NCBI RefSeq assembly: GCF_001418565.1
Contig: NZ_LIQQ01000141.1
Coordinates: 1-36,309 of the forward strand
From: Streptomyces graminilatus
Lineage (GTDB): Bacteria > Actinomycetota > Actinomycetes > Streptomycetales > Streptomycetaceae
Reading direction: 5' to 3'
Length of the DNA: 36,309 nt
The translations under genes were made by a program, and so were the position numbers. The notes under the pieces were generated by a model. That model did not search any database. It was not told the origin of the DNA and saw only the letters and a program-made list of their open reading frames with translations. Within the stretch, counting starts at the first letter, position 1; each line of letters opens with the position of its first letter. This document shows positions 1-7,844 of this stretch, piece after piece.

Positions 1-886
1 CGACGGCGTTCTCGAAGTCGGTGCGGTCGTACAGCCGGGCGCCGACCAAGGTGAGTTCGCGCCAGAAGAAGCGGTGGAGGTTGATCTCGCGGGGGCGGGG
101 GTGGATGGCGACCAGGCACAGCCGCCCGCGCACGCCGAGGACGTCCACGGCGGTGTCGACGCCGCCGGCGGCGCCGGAGACCTCGAAGGCGACGTCGGCG
201 CCCGCGTCGGCGGTCCACTCGCTGACGAGTGCGGTGACATCGCTGGTGGAGGGGTCCCAGGTGGCCAGGCCGAGGTCTTCGGCGAGCAGCCTGCGGTGGG
301 GGCTGAGTTCGATGACGCGGACGTCGGCTCCGGCGTTGCGGGCGACGAGGGCGATGAGGATGCCGACGGGTCCGCCGCCGACCACCACAACGCGCTCCCC
401 GTCACGCACGGCGGCGCGGCCGACGTCGTGGACGGCGACGGCGGTGGGCTCGACGAGCGCGGCGTGGTCGAGGGCCAGGGTGTCGGGCAGGCGCACGAGG
501 GTCGAGGCGGGGACGGTCCAGCGTTGCTGCATGGCGCCGGGGGAGTCGATGCCGATGAAGTCGAGGTGCTGGCATATGTGCTGGTTGCCGGCCTGGCAGG
601 CGGGGCAGGTGTTGTCCCAGCGCAGCGGCATCACGGTGACCGCGTCACCGGGCGCCCAGCCCTCGACGCCCTCGCCGACGGCGACGATACGGCCGGACAT
701 CTCGTGCCCCAGCACAGCGGGTGTCTGGACTCGGGCGTCCATGTCGCCGTGGAAGATGTGCAGGTCGGTGCCGCAGATCCCGACGAAGGCGGGCGCGATC
801 TCCACCTCACCCGCGCCAAGAGCGGGGGTCTCGGCGGGAGCGGTGTCCAGCGTACGAGCGGACAGGTAACGGACGGCCAGCGTCAT
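1..886 (-). CDS. Zinc-type medium-chain dehydrogenase (partial, 3' end outside window)
   Basis: About 295 codons are visible and the C-terminus lies beyond the window edge. The protein is a zinc-dependent MDR alcohol/polyol dehydrogenase: GICGTD with zinc ligand C38, GHE with H61-E62, a structural-zinc lobe, and a Rossmann GGGPVG motif. In the structural lobe the usual first cysteine is Asp91, followed by C94, C97 and C105. The ATG overlaps the TGA of the upstream mutarotase as ATGA, so it is the last visible gene of the fucose operon. Context suggests it oxidises L-fucose or 2-keto-3-deoxy-L-fuconate with NAD(P)+. That substrate is an inference; threonine or butanediol dehydrogenases share the same fold. 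Confidence 0.85.
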   Translation of the reverse strand, partial: MTLAVRYLSARTLDTAPAETPALGAGEVEIAPAFVGICGTDLHIFHGDMDARVQTPAVLGHEMSGRIVAVGEGVEGWAPGDAVTVMPLRWDNTCPACQAGNQHICQHLDFIGIDSPGAMQQRWTVPASTLVRLPDTLALDHAALVEPTAVAVHDVGRAAVRDGERVVVVGGGPVGILIALVARNAGADVRVIELSPHRRLLAEDLGLATWDPSTSDVTALVSEWTADAGADVAFEVSGAAGGVDTAVDVLGVRGRLCLVAIHPRPREINLHRFFWRELTLVGARLYDRTDFENAV

Positions 887-1320
887 CGTTTCTCCAGGGT
901 GCCTTCAGCGCGGACGCCGATGGTCAGCAGCAGGTTGGCGTAGGTACGGGTGTCGGCGGTGACGATCGCCAGCGCGACGTCGGGGGAGCGGGCGGCGTCG
1001 TAGAACTCGAAGCGGCCGAGCGTCTCGACCGGGACCGGCGCCAGACGGTCGCGGTACTCGGCGATGGCCGGCGGCTCCGGCTCGCCCTCGGGCGGCACCA
1101 TCACGTGCGCGGACTCGACGGGGATCGCCTTCAGCAGGACGTCCAGGATGGTGGTGACGTCCAACAGGCCGGGGGCCAGGTTGAGGTGGACGATCCGGGC
1201 GCGTTCGCCGGTCGCGGTGCTCGCCGGGTAGTGGCCGTCCGCGAGCAGCACGCGGGAGCCGTGGCCGGCACCGGCCAGGGCTTCCAGGATCCCGGGGTGC
1301 AGCAGGTCGGTCAGGAGCAC
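883..1320 (-). CDS. fucU: FucU/RbsD-family L-fucose mutarotase
   Basis: A 145-residue protein of the RbsD/FucU family, which interconverts sugar anomers (for FucU, alpha- and beta-L-fucose) in the cytoplasm. Visible hallmarks are the N-terminal LLHPGILEALAGAGHG segment and the ADGHYPAS motif at about residues 27-34. Length is normal for the family. The start is GTG at 1320; an ATG at 1340 is out of frame, and a GGAAGG lies upstream of the GTG. The stop overlaps the next ATG by four bases, so translation of the dehydrogenase is probably coupled. Sitting beside fuconate dehydratase, it most likely feeds the dehydrogenase the right fucose anomer. A ribose-type RbsD role is less likely in this context. 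Confidence 0.85.
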   Translation of the reverse strand: MLLTDLLHPGILEALAGAGHGSRVLLADGHYPASTATGERARIVHLNLAPGLLDVTTILDVLLKAIPVESAHVMVPPEGEPEPPAIAEYRDRLAPVPVETLGRFEFYDAARSPDVALAIVTADTRTYANLLLTIGVRAEGTLEKR

Positions 1321-1339
1321 GGAGTGCCCACCTTCCTCA

Positions 1340-2230
1340 TCAAGGGGTCTTCAGAGTGGGGGAGTTCAGTCGGTAGAAGGCGGTCGCGGTGTCGGCGAGG
1401 ACCGCCGACGTCTCGGCGGCGGAGCAGCCGTCCAGCAACTCCTCGACGGTGGCCGCCCACCGGTTCCAGCCGCCCGCGAGGACACAGACCGGCCAGTCGG
1501 AGCCGAACATCAGCCGGTCGGCGCCGAAGGCGGACAGCAGGACGTCCCACACCGGGCGGATGTCGTCGATCGTCCACCTGTGCGGGTCGGCCTCCGTGAC
1601 CAGGCCCGAGACCTTGCAGCGCACCTGAGGACGCGCGGCCAGGCTCCGTACCGCCCGCTCCCAGTCGCCCAGGTCACCGTCGGCGATGGGCGGCTTGCCC
1701 GCGTGGTCGAGGACGAGCGGCAGCTCGGGAAAGCGGTCGGCCAGCTCGACGGCCTGGTCGAACTGGTGGCTGCGGATCAGCACGTCGTACGCCAGTCCGC
1801 GTTCCCCGGCCGCCCGCAACCCCCGTTCCACGGCGGGCCGTTGCAGCCACTCCGGGTCCGATTCGCCCTGCACGAGATGGCGAAGCGAGCGGAGGTACGG
1901 GCCGCCGGGTCCGGCGAGCAGTTCGTCGAGCACGTCCGCGACCGCCGGGGAGGTGAGGTCCACCCAGCCGACGACCGCGCCGATCAGCGGGTCGGCGTCG
2001 GCCAGGGCGAGCAGCTCCCGTGTCTCGGGCACGGAGGTCACGCACTGGACGACCACCGTGCCCGTCAGCCCCCGGCCCGCGATCGGCCGGGTCGCGGCCG
2101 ATCGCAGGTCGGGCACGCCGAAGGTTCGGCGGATGGCTTCGAGGCCGGGCTCGTCCAGCCAGGGCTGCGGCCGGTGGTCCAGGTCCCACAGATGGTGGTG
2201 GGCGTCCACCAGTCGCGGAGTGTCAGACAC
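1340..2230 (-). CDS. COG3618 amidohydrolase, probable L-fuconolactonase
   Basis: A 296-residue TIM-barrel metal hydrolase of the amidohydrolase_2 group. It has DAHHHLWD near the N-terminus (metal ligands), HAGKPP around residue 176 and GSDWPVC near residue 246, the standard set for COG3618 lactonases. In non-phosphorylative fucose catabolism this enzyme opens L-fucono-1,5-lactone to L-fuconate. The GTG start at 2230 overlaps the end of the fuconate dehydratase gene by eight bases (GTGTCTGA), so coupled translation is likely. Family and context agree. Other sugar lactones cannot be excluded from sequence alone. Confidence 0.85.
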   Translation of the reverse strand: MSDTPRLVDAHHHLWDLDHRPQPWLDEPGLEAIRRTFGVPDLRSAATRPIAGRGLTGTVVVQCVTSVPETRELLALADADPLIGAVVGWVDLTSPAVADVLDELLAGPGGPYLRSLRHLVQGESDPEWLQRPAVERGLRAAGERGLAYDVLIRSHQFDQAVELADRFPELPLVLDHAGKPPIADGDLGDWERAVRSLAARPQVRCKVSGLVTEADPHRWTIDDIRPVWDVLLSAFGADRLMFGSDWPVCVLAGGWNRWAATVEELLDGCSAAETSAVLADTATAFYRLNSPTLKTP

Positions 2231-3557
2231 GGGCCGCCCAGACCGGGCCGTCGGGGTACGTGTACTCCTTGAGGGACTCCTGGTGCATCTGCGCGCTCAG
2301 CCCGGGAAGGGCGGGGGCGAGGTAGTGGCCGTCGGCCATGCGCACCGGGTCGACGAAGTGCTCGTGCAGGTGGTCGACGAACTCGATGACGCGGTCCTCG
2401 GTCGTGCCGGAGACGGCGATGTAGTCGAACATCGACAGGTGCTGGACCATCTCGCACAGGCCGACACCGCCGGCGTGCGGGCAGACCGGGATACCGAACT
2501 TCGCGGCGAGCAGCAGGATCGCGATGTTCTCGTTGACGCCGCCGACCCGGGCGGAGTCGATCTGGACGATGTCCACCGCGCCGGCCTGGAGGAGCTGCTT
2601 GAAGACGACCCGGTTGGCGATGTGCTCACCGGTGGCGACCTTGATGGGGGCGACGGCCTTGCGGACGGCGGCGTGGCCGAGGATGTCGTCCGGGGAGGTG
2701 GGCTCCTCGATCCAGTACGGGTTGTAGGGCGCCAGTTCGCGCATCCAGTCGATCGCGGGCTGGACGTCCCACCGCTGGTTGGCGTCCACGGCGATGCGGA
2801 TGTCGTCGCCGACTGCCTCACGGGCGGTGCGCATACGCCGTACGTCGTCCGCCAGGTCGGCGCCGACCTTCAGCTTGATCTGGGTGAAGCCGTCCGCGAC
2901 GGCCTCGCGGGAGAGGCGGGTGAGCTTCTCGTCGGAGTAGCCGAGCCAGCCCGGGGTGGTCGTGTAGGCGGGGTAACCGCGCTCCAGGAGGTGGGCGATG
3001 CGCTCCTCGCGGCCCGGTTCGGCGCGCTTGAGGATCTCCAGGGCCTCCTCGGGGGTGAGGGCGTCGGACAGCCAGCGGAAGTCGACCTGGCGGACCAGGT
3101 CCTCGGGCGACATCTCGCCGAGGAAACGCCAGACCGGCTTGCCCGCGCGCTTCGCGGCGAGGTCCCAGGCGGCGTTGACGACGGCGCCGGTCGCCATGTG
3201 GATGGCACCCTTCTCCGGGCCGAGCCAGCGCAACTGGGGGTCGTGGACGAGGGAGTTGGAGAACGCGCCGAGGTCGGAGCAGACCTCCTCGACCGACAGG
3301 CCCACCACGTGCGGGGCGAGCGCCGCGATGGCGGCGGCCTGGACATCGTTGCCGCGCCCGGTGGTGAACGCCAGGGCGTGACCCTCCAGGCCGTCACCGG
3401 CGTCGGTGCGCAGGACGACGTACGCGGCGGAGTAGTCGGGCTCGGGGTTCATCGCGTCCGAGCCGTCCAGGTGCTCGGACGTCGGGAAACGCACGTCGAG
3501 GACGTCCAGGGCGACGATGCGGGCGGCTGCCGATGCGGGGGAGTCGGTGGAGGACAT
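2223..3557 (-). CDS. fucD: L-fuconate dehydratase, enolase superfamily
   Basis: A 444-residue mandelate-racemase-type enolase that dehydrates L-fuconate to 2-keto-3-deoxy-L-fuconate. Catalytic positions are all present: KLK with K228 and K230, metal ligands D258 (VDANQRW), E284 (WIEEP) and E311 (GEH), and H361 (CPHAGG). From memory, these match Xanthomonas FucD residues 218, 220, 248, 274, 301 and 351 with a constant offset of ten, which is strong support for this specific activity. The start is the ATG at 3557, preceded by AGGAG at good spacing; the frame stays open to 3644, but that extension is proline-rich and unlike the family. It lies 112 bp after the permease gene and overlaps the lactonase gene. 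Confidence 0.93.
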   Translation of the reverse strand: MSSTDSPASAAARIVALDVLDVRFPTSEHLDGSDAMNPEPDYSAAYVVLRTDAGDGLEGHALAFTTGRGNDVQAAAIAALAPHVVGLSVEEVCSDLGAFSNSLVHDPQLRWLGPEKGAIHMATGAVVNAAWDLAAKRAGKPVWRFLGEMSPEDLVRQVDFRWLSDALTPEEALEILKRAEPGREERIAHLLERGYPAYTTTPGWLGYSDEKLTRLSREAVADGFTQIKLKVGADLADDVRRMRTAREAVGDDIRIAVDANQRWDVQPAIDWMRELAPYNPYWIEEPTSPDDILGHAAVRKAVAPIKVATGEHIANRVVFKQLLQAGAVDIVQIDSARVGGVNENIAILLLAAKFGIPVCPHAGGVGLCEMVQHLSMFDYIAVSGTTEDRVIEFVDHLHEHFVDPVRMADGHYLAPALPGLSAQMHQESLKEYTYPDGPVWAARV

Positions 3558-3669
3558 GTCTGCTCCTAAGGGGCAGGGGCAGGGGCGTGGACCCTGCGAC
3601 GAGAAAGGGGAAACGACGGTGGAGGTCGGGAGCCGCCCGGTCACCGTTGACCTGGTGACGGCCAGGAGT

Positions 3670-4713
3670 TCATTCCTGGACCTTGCCGCCTGTGATACGG
3701 GAGATCATCAGGGCGACCAGGATGATCAGGCCGTTGAGGGCGCCGATCCACTGCGCGGGGACACCGCCCAGGGTCAGCACATTCTGGATCATGAAGAGCA
3801 GCAGGATGCCGCAGAAGGCCCCGAACATGGTGCCCTTGCCGCCGTTGAGGCTGATTCCGCCGATGACGGCGGCGGCGAAGACGGTGAAGATGTAGCCGTT
3901 GCCCTGGGCGGAGGCCACCGAGGCCAGGCGGCCCGACAGCATCAGCCCGGCGAGGGCGGCGAGCACGCTGCCGGTGACCAGGACGATCCACAGCACCCGG
4001 TCGGTACGGATACCGGCGGCCTTCGCGGCGTCGACGTTGCCGCCGATCGCGTACAGGGAGCGGCCGAAGCTGGTCCAGCCGAGGACCACGATGGCGACGG
4101 CGAACAGCACCAGGGTGAGCCAGATGGAGGCCGGCATCCCGAACCACTCGGCCGTGCCCAGGTAGAGCATCGACTCGGGGAGCTGGAAGAAGGTCTGGCC
4201 GCCGGAGATGCCCGTGAGGACACCGCGCACGACGATCAGCATGCCGAGGGTGACGATGAAGCCGTTGAGGCCGAAGCGGATGATCAGCAGGGAGTTGATC
4301 ACGCCGATCAGCGCGCCCACGACGAGGGTGATCGGGACCGCCCAGGCGCCCGGGAGGAGGCCGAGGCCGTGTGTCGCGCCGGTCGGTACCACCAGCCAGG
4401 CGGCCACACCGGGCGCGAGGCCCATGGTCGACTCCAGCGAGAGGTCCATCTTCTTGACGATCAGGATCATCGTCTGGGCGAGGACCAGCACCGCGATCTC
4501 GGCCATCTGCTGGAGCACGTTGATCAGGTTGTCGGGCTGCAGGAAGATCGGGCTGACGATCTGTCCGATGATCGCGATCACCACGATCGCGGGGACGAGC
4601 GCGAGGTCACGCAGCTTGGCCAGCGGGACCTTGCCGCCGAACAGCGCGGTTCGCTTGGCCCCTGCCTCGGCGGCCTTCGGCACGGGCGTTTCCGCGACGA
4701 CGGTTTCAGGCAT
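3670..4713 (-). CDS. CUT2-type sugar ABC transporter permease (RbsC-like)
   Basis: A 347-residue, very hydrophobic protein with about ten predicted membrane segments, typical of RbsC/XylH-type permeases. The cytoplasmic coupling loop is visible as [15 protein letters not shown], and the C-terminal half carries the family-typical NGGKGT segment. It would form the membrane channel of the importer with the ATPase and binding protein encoded just upstream. Its ATG overlaps the stop of the ATPase gene by eight bases (ATGCCTGA). Free L-fucose is the inferred substrate because the catabolic genes follow immediately. Confidence 0.92.
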   Translation of the reverse strand: MPETVVAETPVPKAAEAGAKRTALFGGKVPLAKLRDLALVPAIVVIAIIGQIVSPIFLQPDNLINVLQQMAEIAVLVLAQTMILIVKKMDLSLESTMGLAPGVAAWLVVPTGATHGLGLLPGAWAVPITLVVGALIGVINSLLIIRFGLNGFIVTLGMLIVVRGVLTGISGGQTFFQLPESMLYLGTAEWFGMPASIWLTLVLFAVAIVVLGWTSFGRSLYAIGGNVDAAKAAGIRTDRVLWIVLVTGSVLAALAGLMLSGRLASVASAQGNGYIFTVFAAAVIGGISLNGGKGTMFGAFCGILLLFMIQNVLTLGGVPAQWIGALNGLIILVALMISRITGGKVQE

Positions 4714-6268
4714 CGAGGTCCACTCCTTCCATCGCGGCCACGAGGTCGTGGTCGTGCCAGCCGCGGTTGATCTCTGAGGTCACACGGCCCTGGAACATCA
4801 CCAGGATCCGGTCGCACATACGCAGGTCGTCGAGCTCGTCGGAGGCGATGAGCACTCCGGTGCCGGTGTCCGCGGTCTCCTCGACCTTGCCGAGGAGGAA
4901 TTCCTTTGAGCGCACGTCCACACCCGCGGTCGGGTTGATCAGCACCAGCAGCTTGGGGTCGTCGGCCAGCGCGCGGGCCATGACGACCTTCTGCTGGTTG
5001 CCGCCGGACAGCGCCGACACGGGCAGCTCGGGACCCGGCGTCTTGATCGCCAGGTTCTCGATCATGCCCTCGGCGAGCCGGTCCCGGGTGCGGTTGCTGA
5101 GGAAGCCGTTGCTGCCGAGCCGGTGGGGCACCGACAGGGTGGCGTTGTCCGCGATCGACATGTCGGGGACGTAGCCCTGGTGGTGGCGGTCCTGGGGCAC
5201 GAACCCGGCGCCCGCCTTGAGTGCCGCCGGGACGCTGCCCGACCTGGGAAGCGTGCCGGCGATCCGCACCTGGCCCGCTGTCGCCGCCCGCAGTCCTACG
5301 ACGGTCTCGGCGACCTCCGTACGGCCGCTGCTGGCCGCTCCCGCGAGCCCGACGATCTCCCCGGCGCCCACCTTGAAGCTGACGTCCTGGTAGGTCTCGC
5401 CGTGCAGGCCGCTGATGTCCAGGGCCGCGGTGGCGGCGGAGTCCAGCGAACTGGCCCGCACCTCCGTGCTGTCGGCCGCCGCCTCGCCCGTCATGGCGGA
5501 GACGAGGTCGACGTGGGGGAGTTCGGCGACCGGCGCGGTCAGGATGTGCCGGGCGTCCCGGAACACCGTCACCATGTCGCAGATCTCGTAGATCTCCTGG
5601 AGGTGGTGACTGATGAACAGGAAGGTCACGCCCTGCTGCTGCAGATCGCGGATCCGGTCGAAGAGCCGGCTGATCGCCGCGGCGTCGAGCTGCGCGGTCG
5701 GCTCGTCGAGGATGATGAACCGGGCGCCGAAGGACAGTGCCCGGGCGATCTCGACGAACTGCCGCTGTTCGACGTCCAGTTCACCGGCCATGGTCTGCGG
5801 ATCCACGTCCACCGACCAGGTCGTCAGCAGCTCCTGTGCCCGGCGCCGCATACCCTGCCAGGTGATGAGCCGGCCGCGGCCGTGCTGGTGCCGGTTCAGG
5901 AAGAGGTTCTCGGCGACGGTCAGCGTGGGAATGATCGTCGACTTCTGGTAGACGCAGGCCACCTGGCTGCGCCAGGCATCGCGGTCCGCGAGCCGGGGGG
6001 CGGCGGCGCCGCCGAAGGTGACCGTGCCCTCGTCCGGGGCCTGAAGCCCGGTCAGGACGGACACCAGGGTCGACTTGCCCGCCCCGTTGCGGCCCACCAG
6101 CGCGTGGGTCTCGCCGGGCCTGATGGTGATCCGGGCGCCGTTCAGCGCGACCGTCTGACCGAATCGTTTTACTATGCCCGTCGCCTCGACGACGGGCGGG
6201 CCCGACTGGGCCCGTCCGTCGTCCGCCGGGGCGGGCGCGGGGGTGACTGCTCGCTCCCCGTCGCTCAT
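4706..6268 (-). CDS. CUT2-type sugar ABC transporter ATPase, two ATP-binding domains (RbsA-like)
   Basis: A 520-residue tandem ATPase that powers the importer. Domain 1 has Walker A GRNGAGKST (59-67) and Walker B FIILDEPT with D188 and E189; its signature reads LDVEQRQ instead of the usual LSVGQ-type sequence. Domain 2 has a normal LSGGNQQ signature (about 420-426), a degenerate Walker A (GAASSGRTE, common in this family) and LVLINPT at 441-447 where DEPT is usual, so the metal-binding Asp and catalytic Glu are replaced by Ile444 and Asn445. The ATG at 6268 has an AAGGCGG upstream; a frame-open alternative at 6334 would overlap the preceding gene by 22 bases. Confidence 0.92.
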   Translation of the reverse strand: MSDGERAVTPAPAPADDGRAQSGPPVVEATGIVKRFGQTVALNGARITIRPGETHALVGRNGAGKSTLVSVLTGLQAPDEGTVTFGGAAAPRLADRDAWRSQVACVYQKSTIIPTLTVAENLFLNRHQHGRGRLITWQGMRRRAQELLTTWSVDVDPQTMAGELDVEQRQFVEIARALSFGARFIILDEPTAQLDAAAISRLFDRIRDLQQQGVTFLFISHHLQEIYEICDMVTVFRDARHILTAPVAELPHVDLVSAMTGEAAADSTEVRASSLDSAATAALDISGLHGETYQDVSFKVGAGEIVGLAGAASSGRTEVAETVVGLRAATAGQVRIAGTLPRSGSVPAALKAGAGFVPQDRHHQGYVPDMSIADNATLSVPHRLGSNGFLSNRTRDRLAEGMIENLAIKTPGPELPVSALSGGNQQKVVMARALADDPKLLVLINPTAGVDVRSKEFLLGKVEETADTGTGVLIASDELDDLRMCDRILVMFQGRVTSEINRGWHDHDLVAAMEGVDLDA

Positions 6269-6312
6269 CTCAACCGCCTTGTGTTCGTTGGCCTTGAAGT
6301 CCTGGCGATCCG

Positions 6313-7377
6313 TCAGCCGAGGTTGTTGCCCCACAGGGACTTGTCGTCGCTCTTGACGCTGGGCACGCCGCCGTAGGTGCCACCGTCGGACGTGACGAGC
6401 GGAGCGGACAGCTGGTCCTCGAGGACGCCGTCACGGACCTGGATGATGTTGCTGTCGTGGTCCGTCTTGCCCGGCTTGAAGGTCTTCCCGTCGATCGCGG
6501 CCTTCAGGTAGTACAGGGCGTACTTGGCGTACAGGTCGGCCGGCTGCGAGACCGTGGCGTCGATCTTGCCCTCGGCGATCGACTTGAGCTCCTCGGGGAT
6601 ACCGTCGTTGGAGACCACGAACACGTGCTTCTTGTCCGACGGCGGAACCAGCAGGCCCTTCTGCTTGAGCACCTGGAGGGTGCCGGACAGGGCGAAGCTG
6701 GCCTCCATGTAGACACCCTTGATGTCCGGGTTGGCGGTCAGGTCCGTCTGCAGCTTCTGGGCCGCGACGGCGCCGTCCCAGTTGGTGGCCTCGCCGAACA
6801 CCTTGATGCCCGGGTAGCTCTTCTTCATGCAGTCGTTGAACGCCTCGGTGCGGTCACGGCCGTTGATGGAGTCCAGGCCGCCCTCCAGCATGACGACCTT
6901 GCCCTTGCCGCCGAGCTTGGTGCCCAGGTACTGGCACGCCTTCTCGCCGTACGCCCGGTTGTCGGCGCGCACCACCATGAACACGTTGCCGGTGTCGGGG
7001 CGGGTGTCGACGGTGACGACGGGGATCTTCTTGGCCTCCAGCTGCGCCAGCGTCGGCGCGATGGCGGCGGTGTCCTGCGGGGCCATCGCCACGCCCTTGA
7101 CGCCCTGGCTTATGAACGTCTGCACGTTGGCGGTCAGCTTGGCGACGTCGTTCTGGGAGTTGGTGGTCTTGAGGGAGAGACCGAGCTCCTTGCCGTACTC
7201 CGGCGTGTACTTGATGTACGAGTTCCAGAAGTCGGTGTCGGAGCGCGGGTAGTCCACGCCGACGAGCGGCTTGCCGTCGGCCGACGTACCGGAGCTGCCG
7301 GAGCCGCCGCAGGCGGTGAGCAGAGCAAGCGCGGAGATGACGGAGGCGGCTGAACAGAAGGCGGTTCTGACTCTCAT
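6313..7377 (-). CDS. Sugar ABC transporter substrate-binding lipoprotein (RbsB-like)
   Basis: A 354-residue periplasmic-binding-protein-I-type receptor for the CUT2 importer. It starts with a lipoprotein signal whose lipobox is L20-T-A-C23, followed by a glycine/serine linker, so it is tethered outside the membrane. The body begins LVGVDYPRSDTDFWNSY, with later VSNDGIPEE and DATVSQP segments typical of RbsB relatives. The ATG at 7377 follows GAGGAAG; an upstream ATG at 7419 would put an odd charged stretch before the signal. It is the first gene of the fucose operon, read from the promoter at 7464-7492. L-fucose is the likely ligand, by context only. Confidence 0.92.
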   Translation of the reverse strand: MRVRTAFCSAASVISALALLTACGGSGSSGTSADGKPLVGVDYPRSDTDFWNSYIKYTPEYGKELGLSLKTTNSQNDVAKLTANVQTFISQGVKGVAMAPQDTAAIAPTLAQLEAKKIPVVTVDTRPDTGNVFMVVRADNRAYGEKACQYLGTKLGGKGKVVMLEGGLDSINGRDRTEAFNDCMKKSYPGIKVFGEATNWDGAVAAQKLQTDLTANPDIKGVYMEASFALSGTLQVLKQKGLLVPPSDKKHVFVVSNDGIPEELKSIAEGKIDATVSQPADLYAKYALYYLKAAIDGKTFKPGKTDHDSNIIQVRDGVLEDQLSAPLVTSDGGTYGGVPSVKSDDKSLWGNNLG

Positions 7378-7422
7378 CGGTACTTCCTCACGCTGGTCCC
7401 GTAGCGGGAGATGTTTCACGTA

Positions 7423-7442
7423 GACGACAATCGGATGTCGTC
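7423..7442. promoter_or_regulatory. Candidate operator of the fucose operon
   Basis: A perfect inverted repeat with 7-bp arms GACGACA and TGTCGTC separated by six bases (ATCGGA). It lies just downstream of the predicted start of transcription for the minus-strand operon, where a bound repressor would block elongation. The cognate regulator is not encoded in the window. Confidence 0.55.
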
Positions 7443-7463
7443 GCTTTGTAGAGATGGGATGTA

Positions 7464-7492
7464 TGTATAGGCCGCACCCGGTGGCTTGTCCA
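7464..7492 (-). promoter_or_regulatory. Predicted promoter of the fucose operon
   Basis: On the minus strand, TGGACA (7487-7492) and TATACA (7464-7469) are separated by exactly 17 bases. This is a good match to a housekeeping sigma-factor promoter and the best such match in this intergenic region. Confidence 0.6.
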
Positions 7493-7624
7493 GCCCCTCG
7501 TGTGTTTTGCCCTGAAATCCCGGTTTGGAGCTGTGCTCAGAGTCCAGAACTGTGGGCCAAAGGTCAAAGCCATCCCATCAATCGTGGCCACTCTGTGATG
7601 TGATCAAGCCGCACGAAACCTGCG

Positions 7625-7639
7625 AGACATCGGGTGTCT
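7625..7639. promoter_or_regulatory. Inverted repeat AGACA-N5-TGTCT
   Basis: Five-bp arms flank TCGGG. The core GACA..TCGG..TGTC resembles the operator at 7423-7442 (GACAATCGGATGTC) but has one base less in the spacer. It may be a second site for the same regulator controlling the fucosidase side. Confidence 0.35.
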
Positions 7640-7844
7640 TGGGGGTGTCCAAGTATGAAAAAACAGGACATAGGTGGCAGAAAACCAGGCTGGATGACGC
7701 TTTTCATCCCTGCACAGCCGTTGACATGTCATGGACGCATGGACGACCTTCGTTCGTAACAACCGGCACCAAGGACGCTGAGGTCCGCTCCTGACGTGCC
7801 CGGCCCTGTCTTCTCCCATGCCCCCTCCGCATCAGGGATGTCCC

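Larger units (their letters stand above)
7378..7844. other. Divergent regulatory region between fucose operon and fucosidase
   Basis: A 467-bp non-coding stretch. It holds a clear minus-strand promoter (7464-7492), a 20-bp inverted repeat between that promoter and the operon (7423-7442) and a second, weaker inverted repeat (7625-7639). GGATGA/TCATCC arms lie at 7692-7709 and a TGACATGTCA palindrome at 7722-7731. A TTGACA at 7721-7726 could be the -35 of the fucosidase promoter, but no good -10 follows at 16-18 bases. No small gene was recognised. Confidence 0.6.

Noticed and set aside
3558..3669. GGGGCA triple repeat and GTCACC/GGTGAC arms between permease and fucD
   Set aside because: Arms are only six bases and too weak for a terminator; the two genes are most likely in one operon.
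7721..7749. TTGACA as the fucosidase -35 box
   Set aside because: No acceptable -10 lies 16-18 bases downstream (CGACCT region), so I did not call a promoter; the box also forms part of a TGACATGTCA palindrome.
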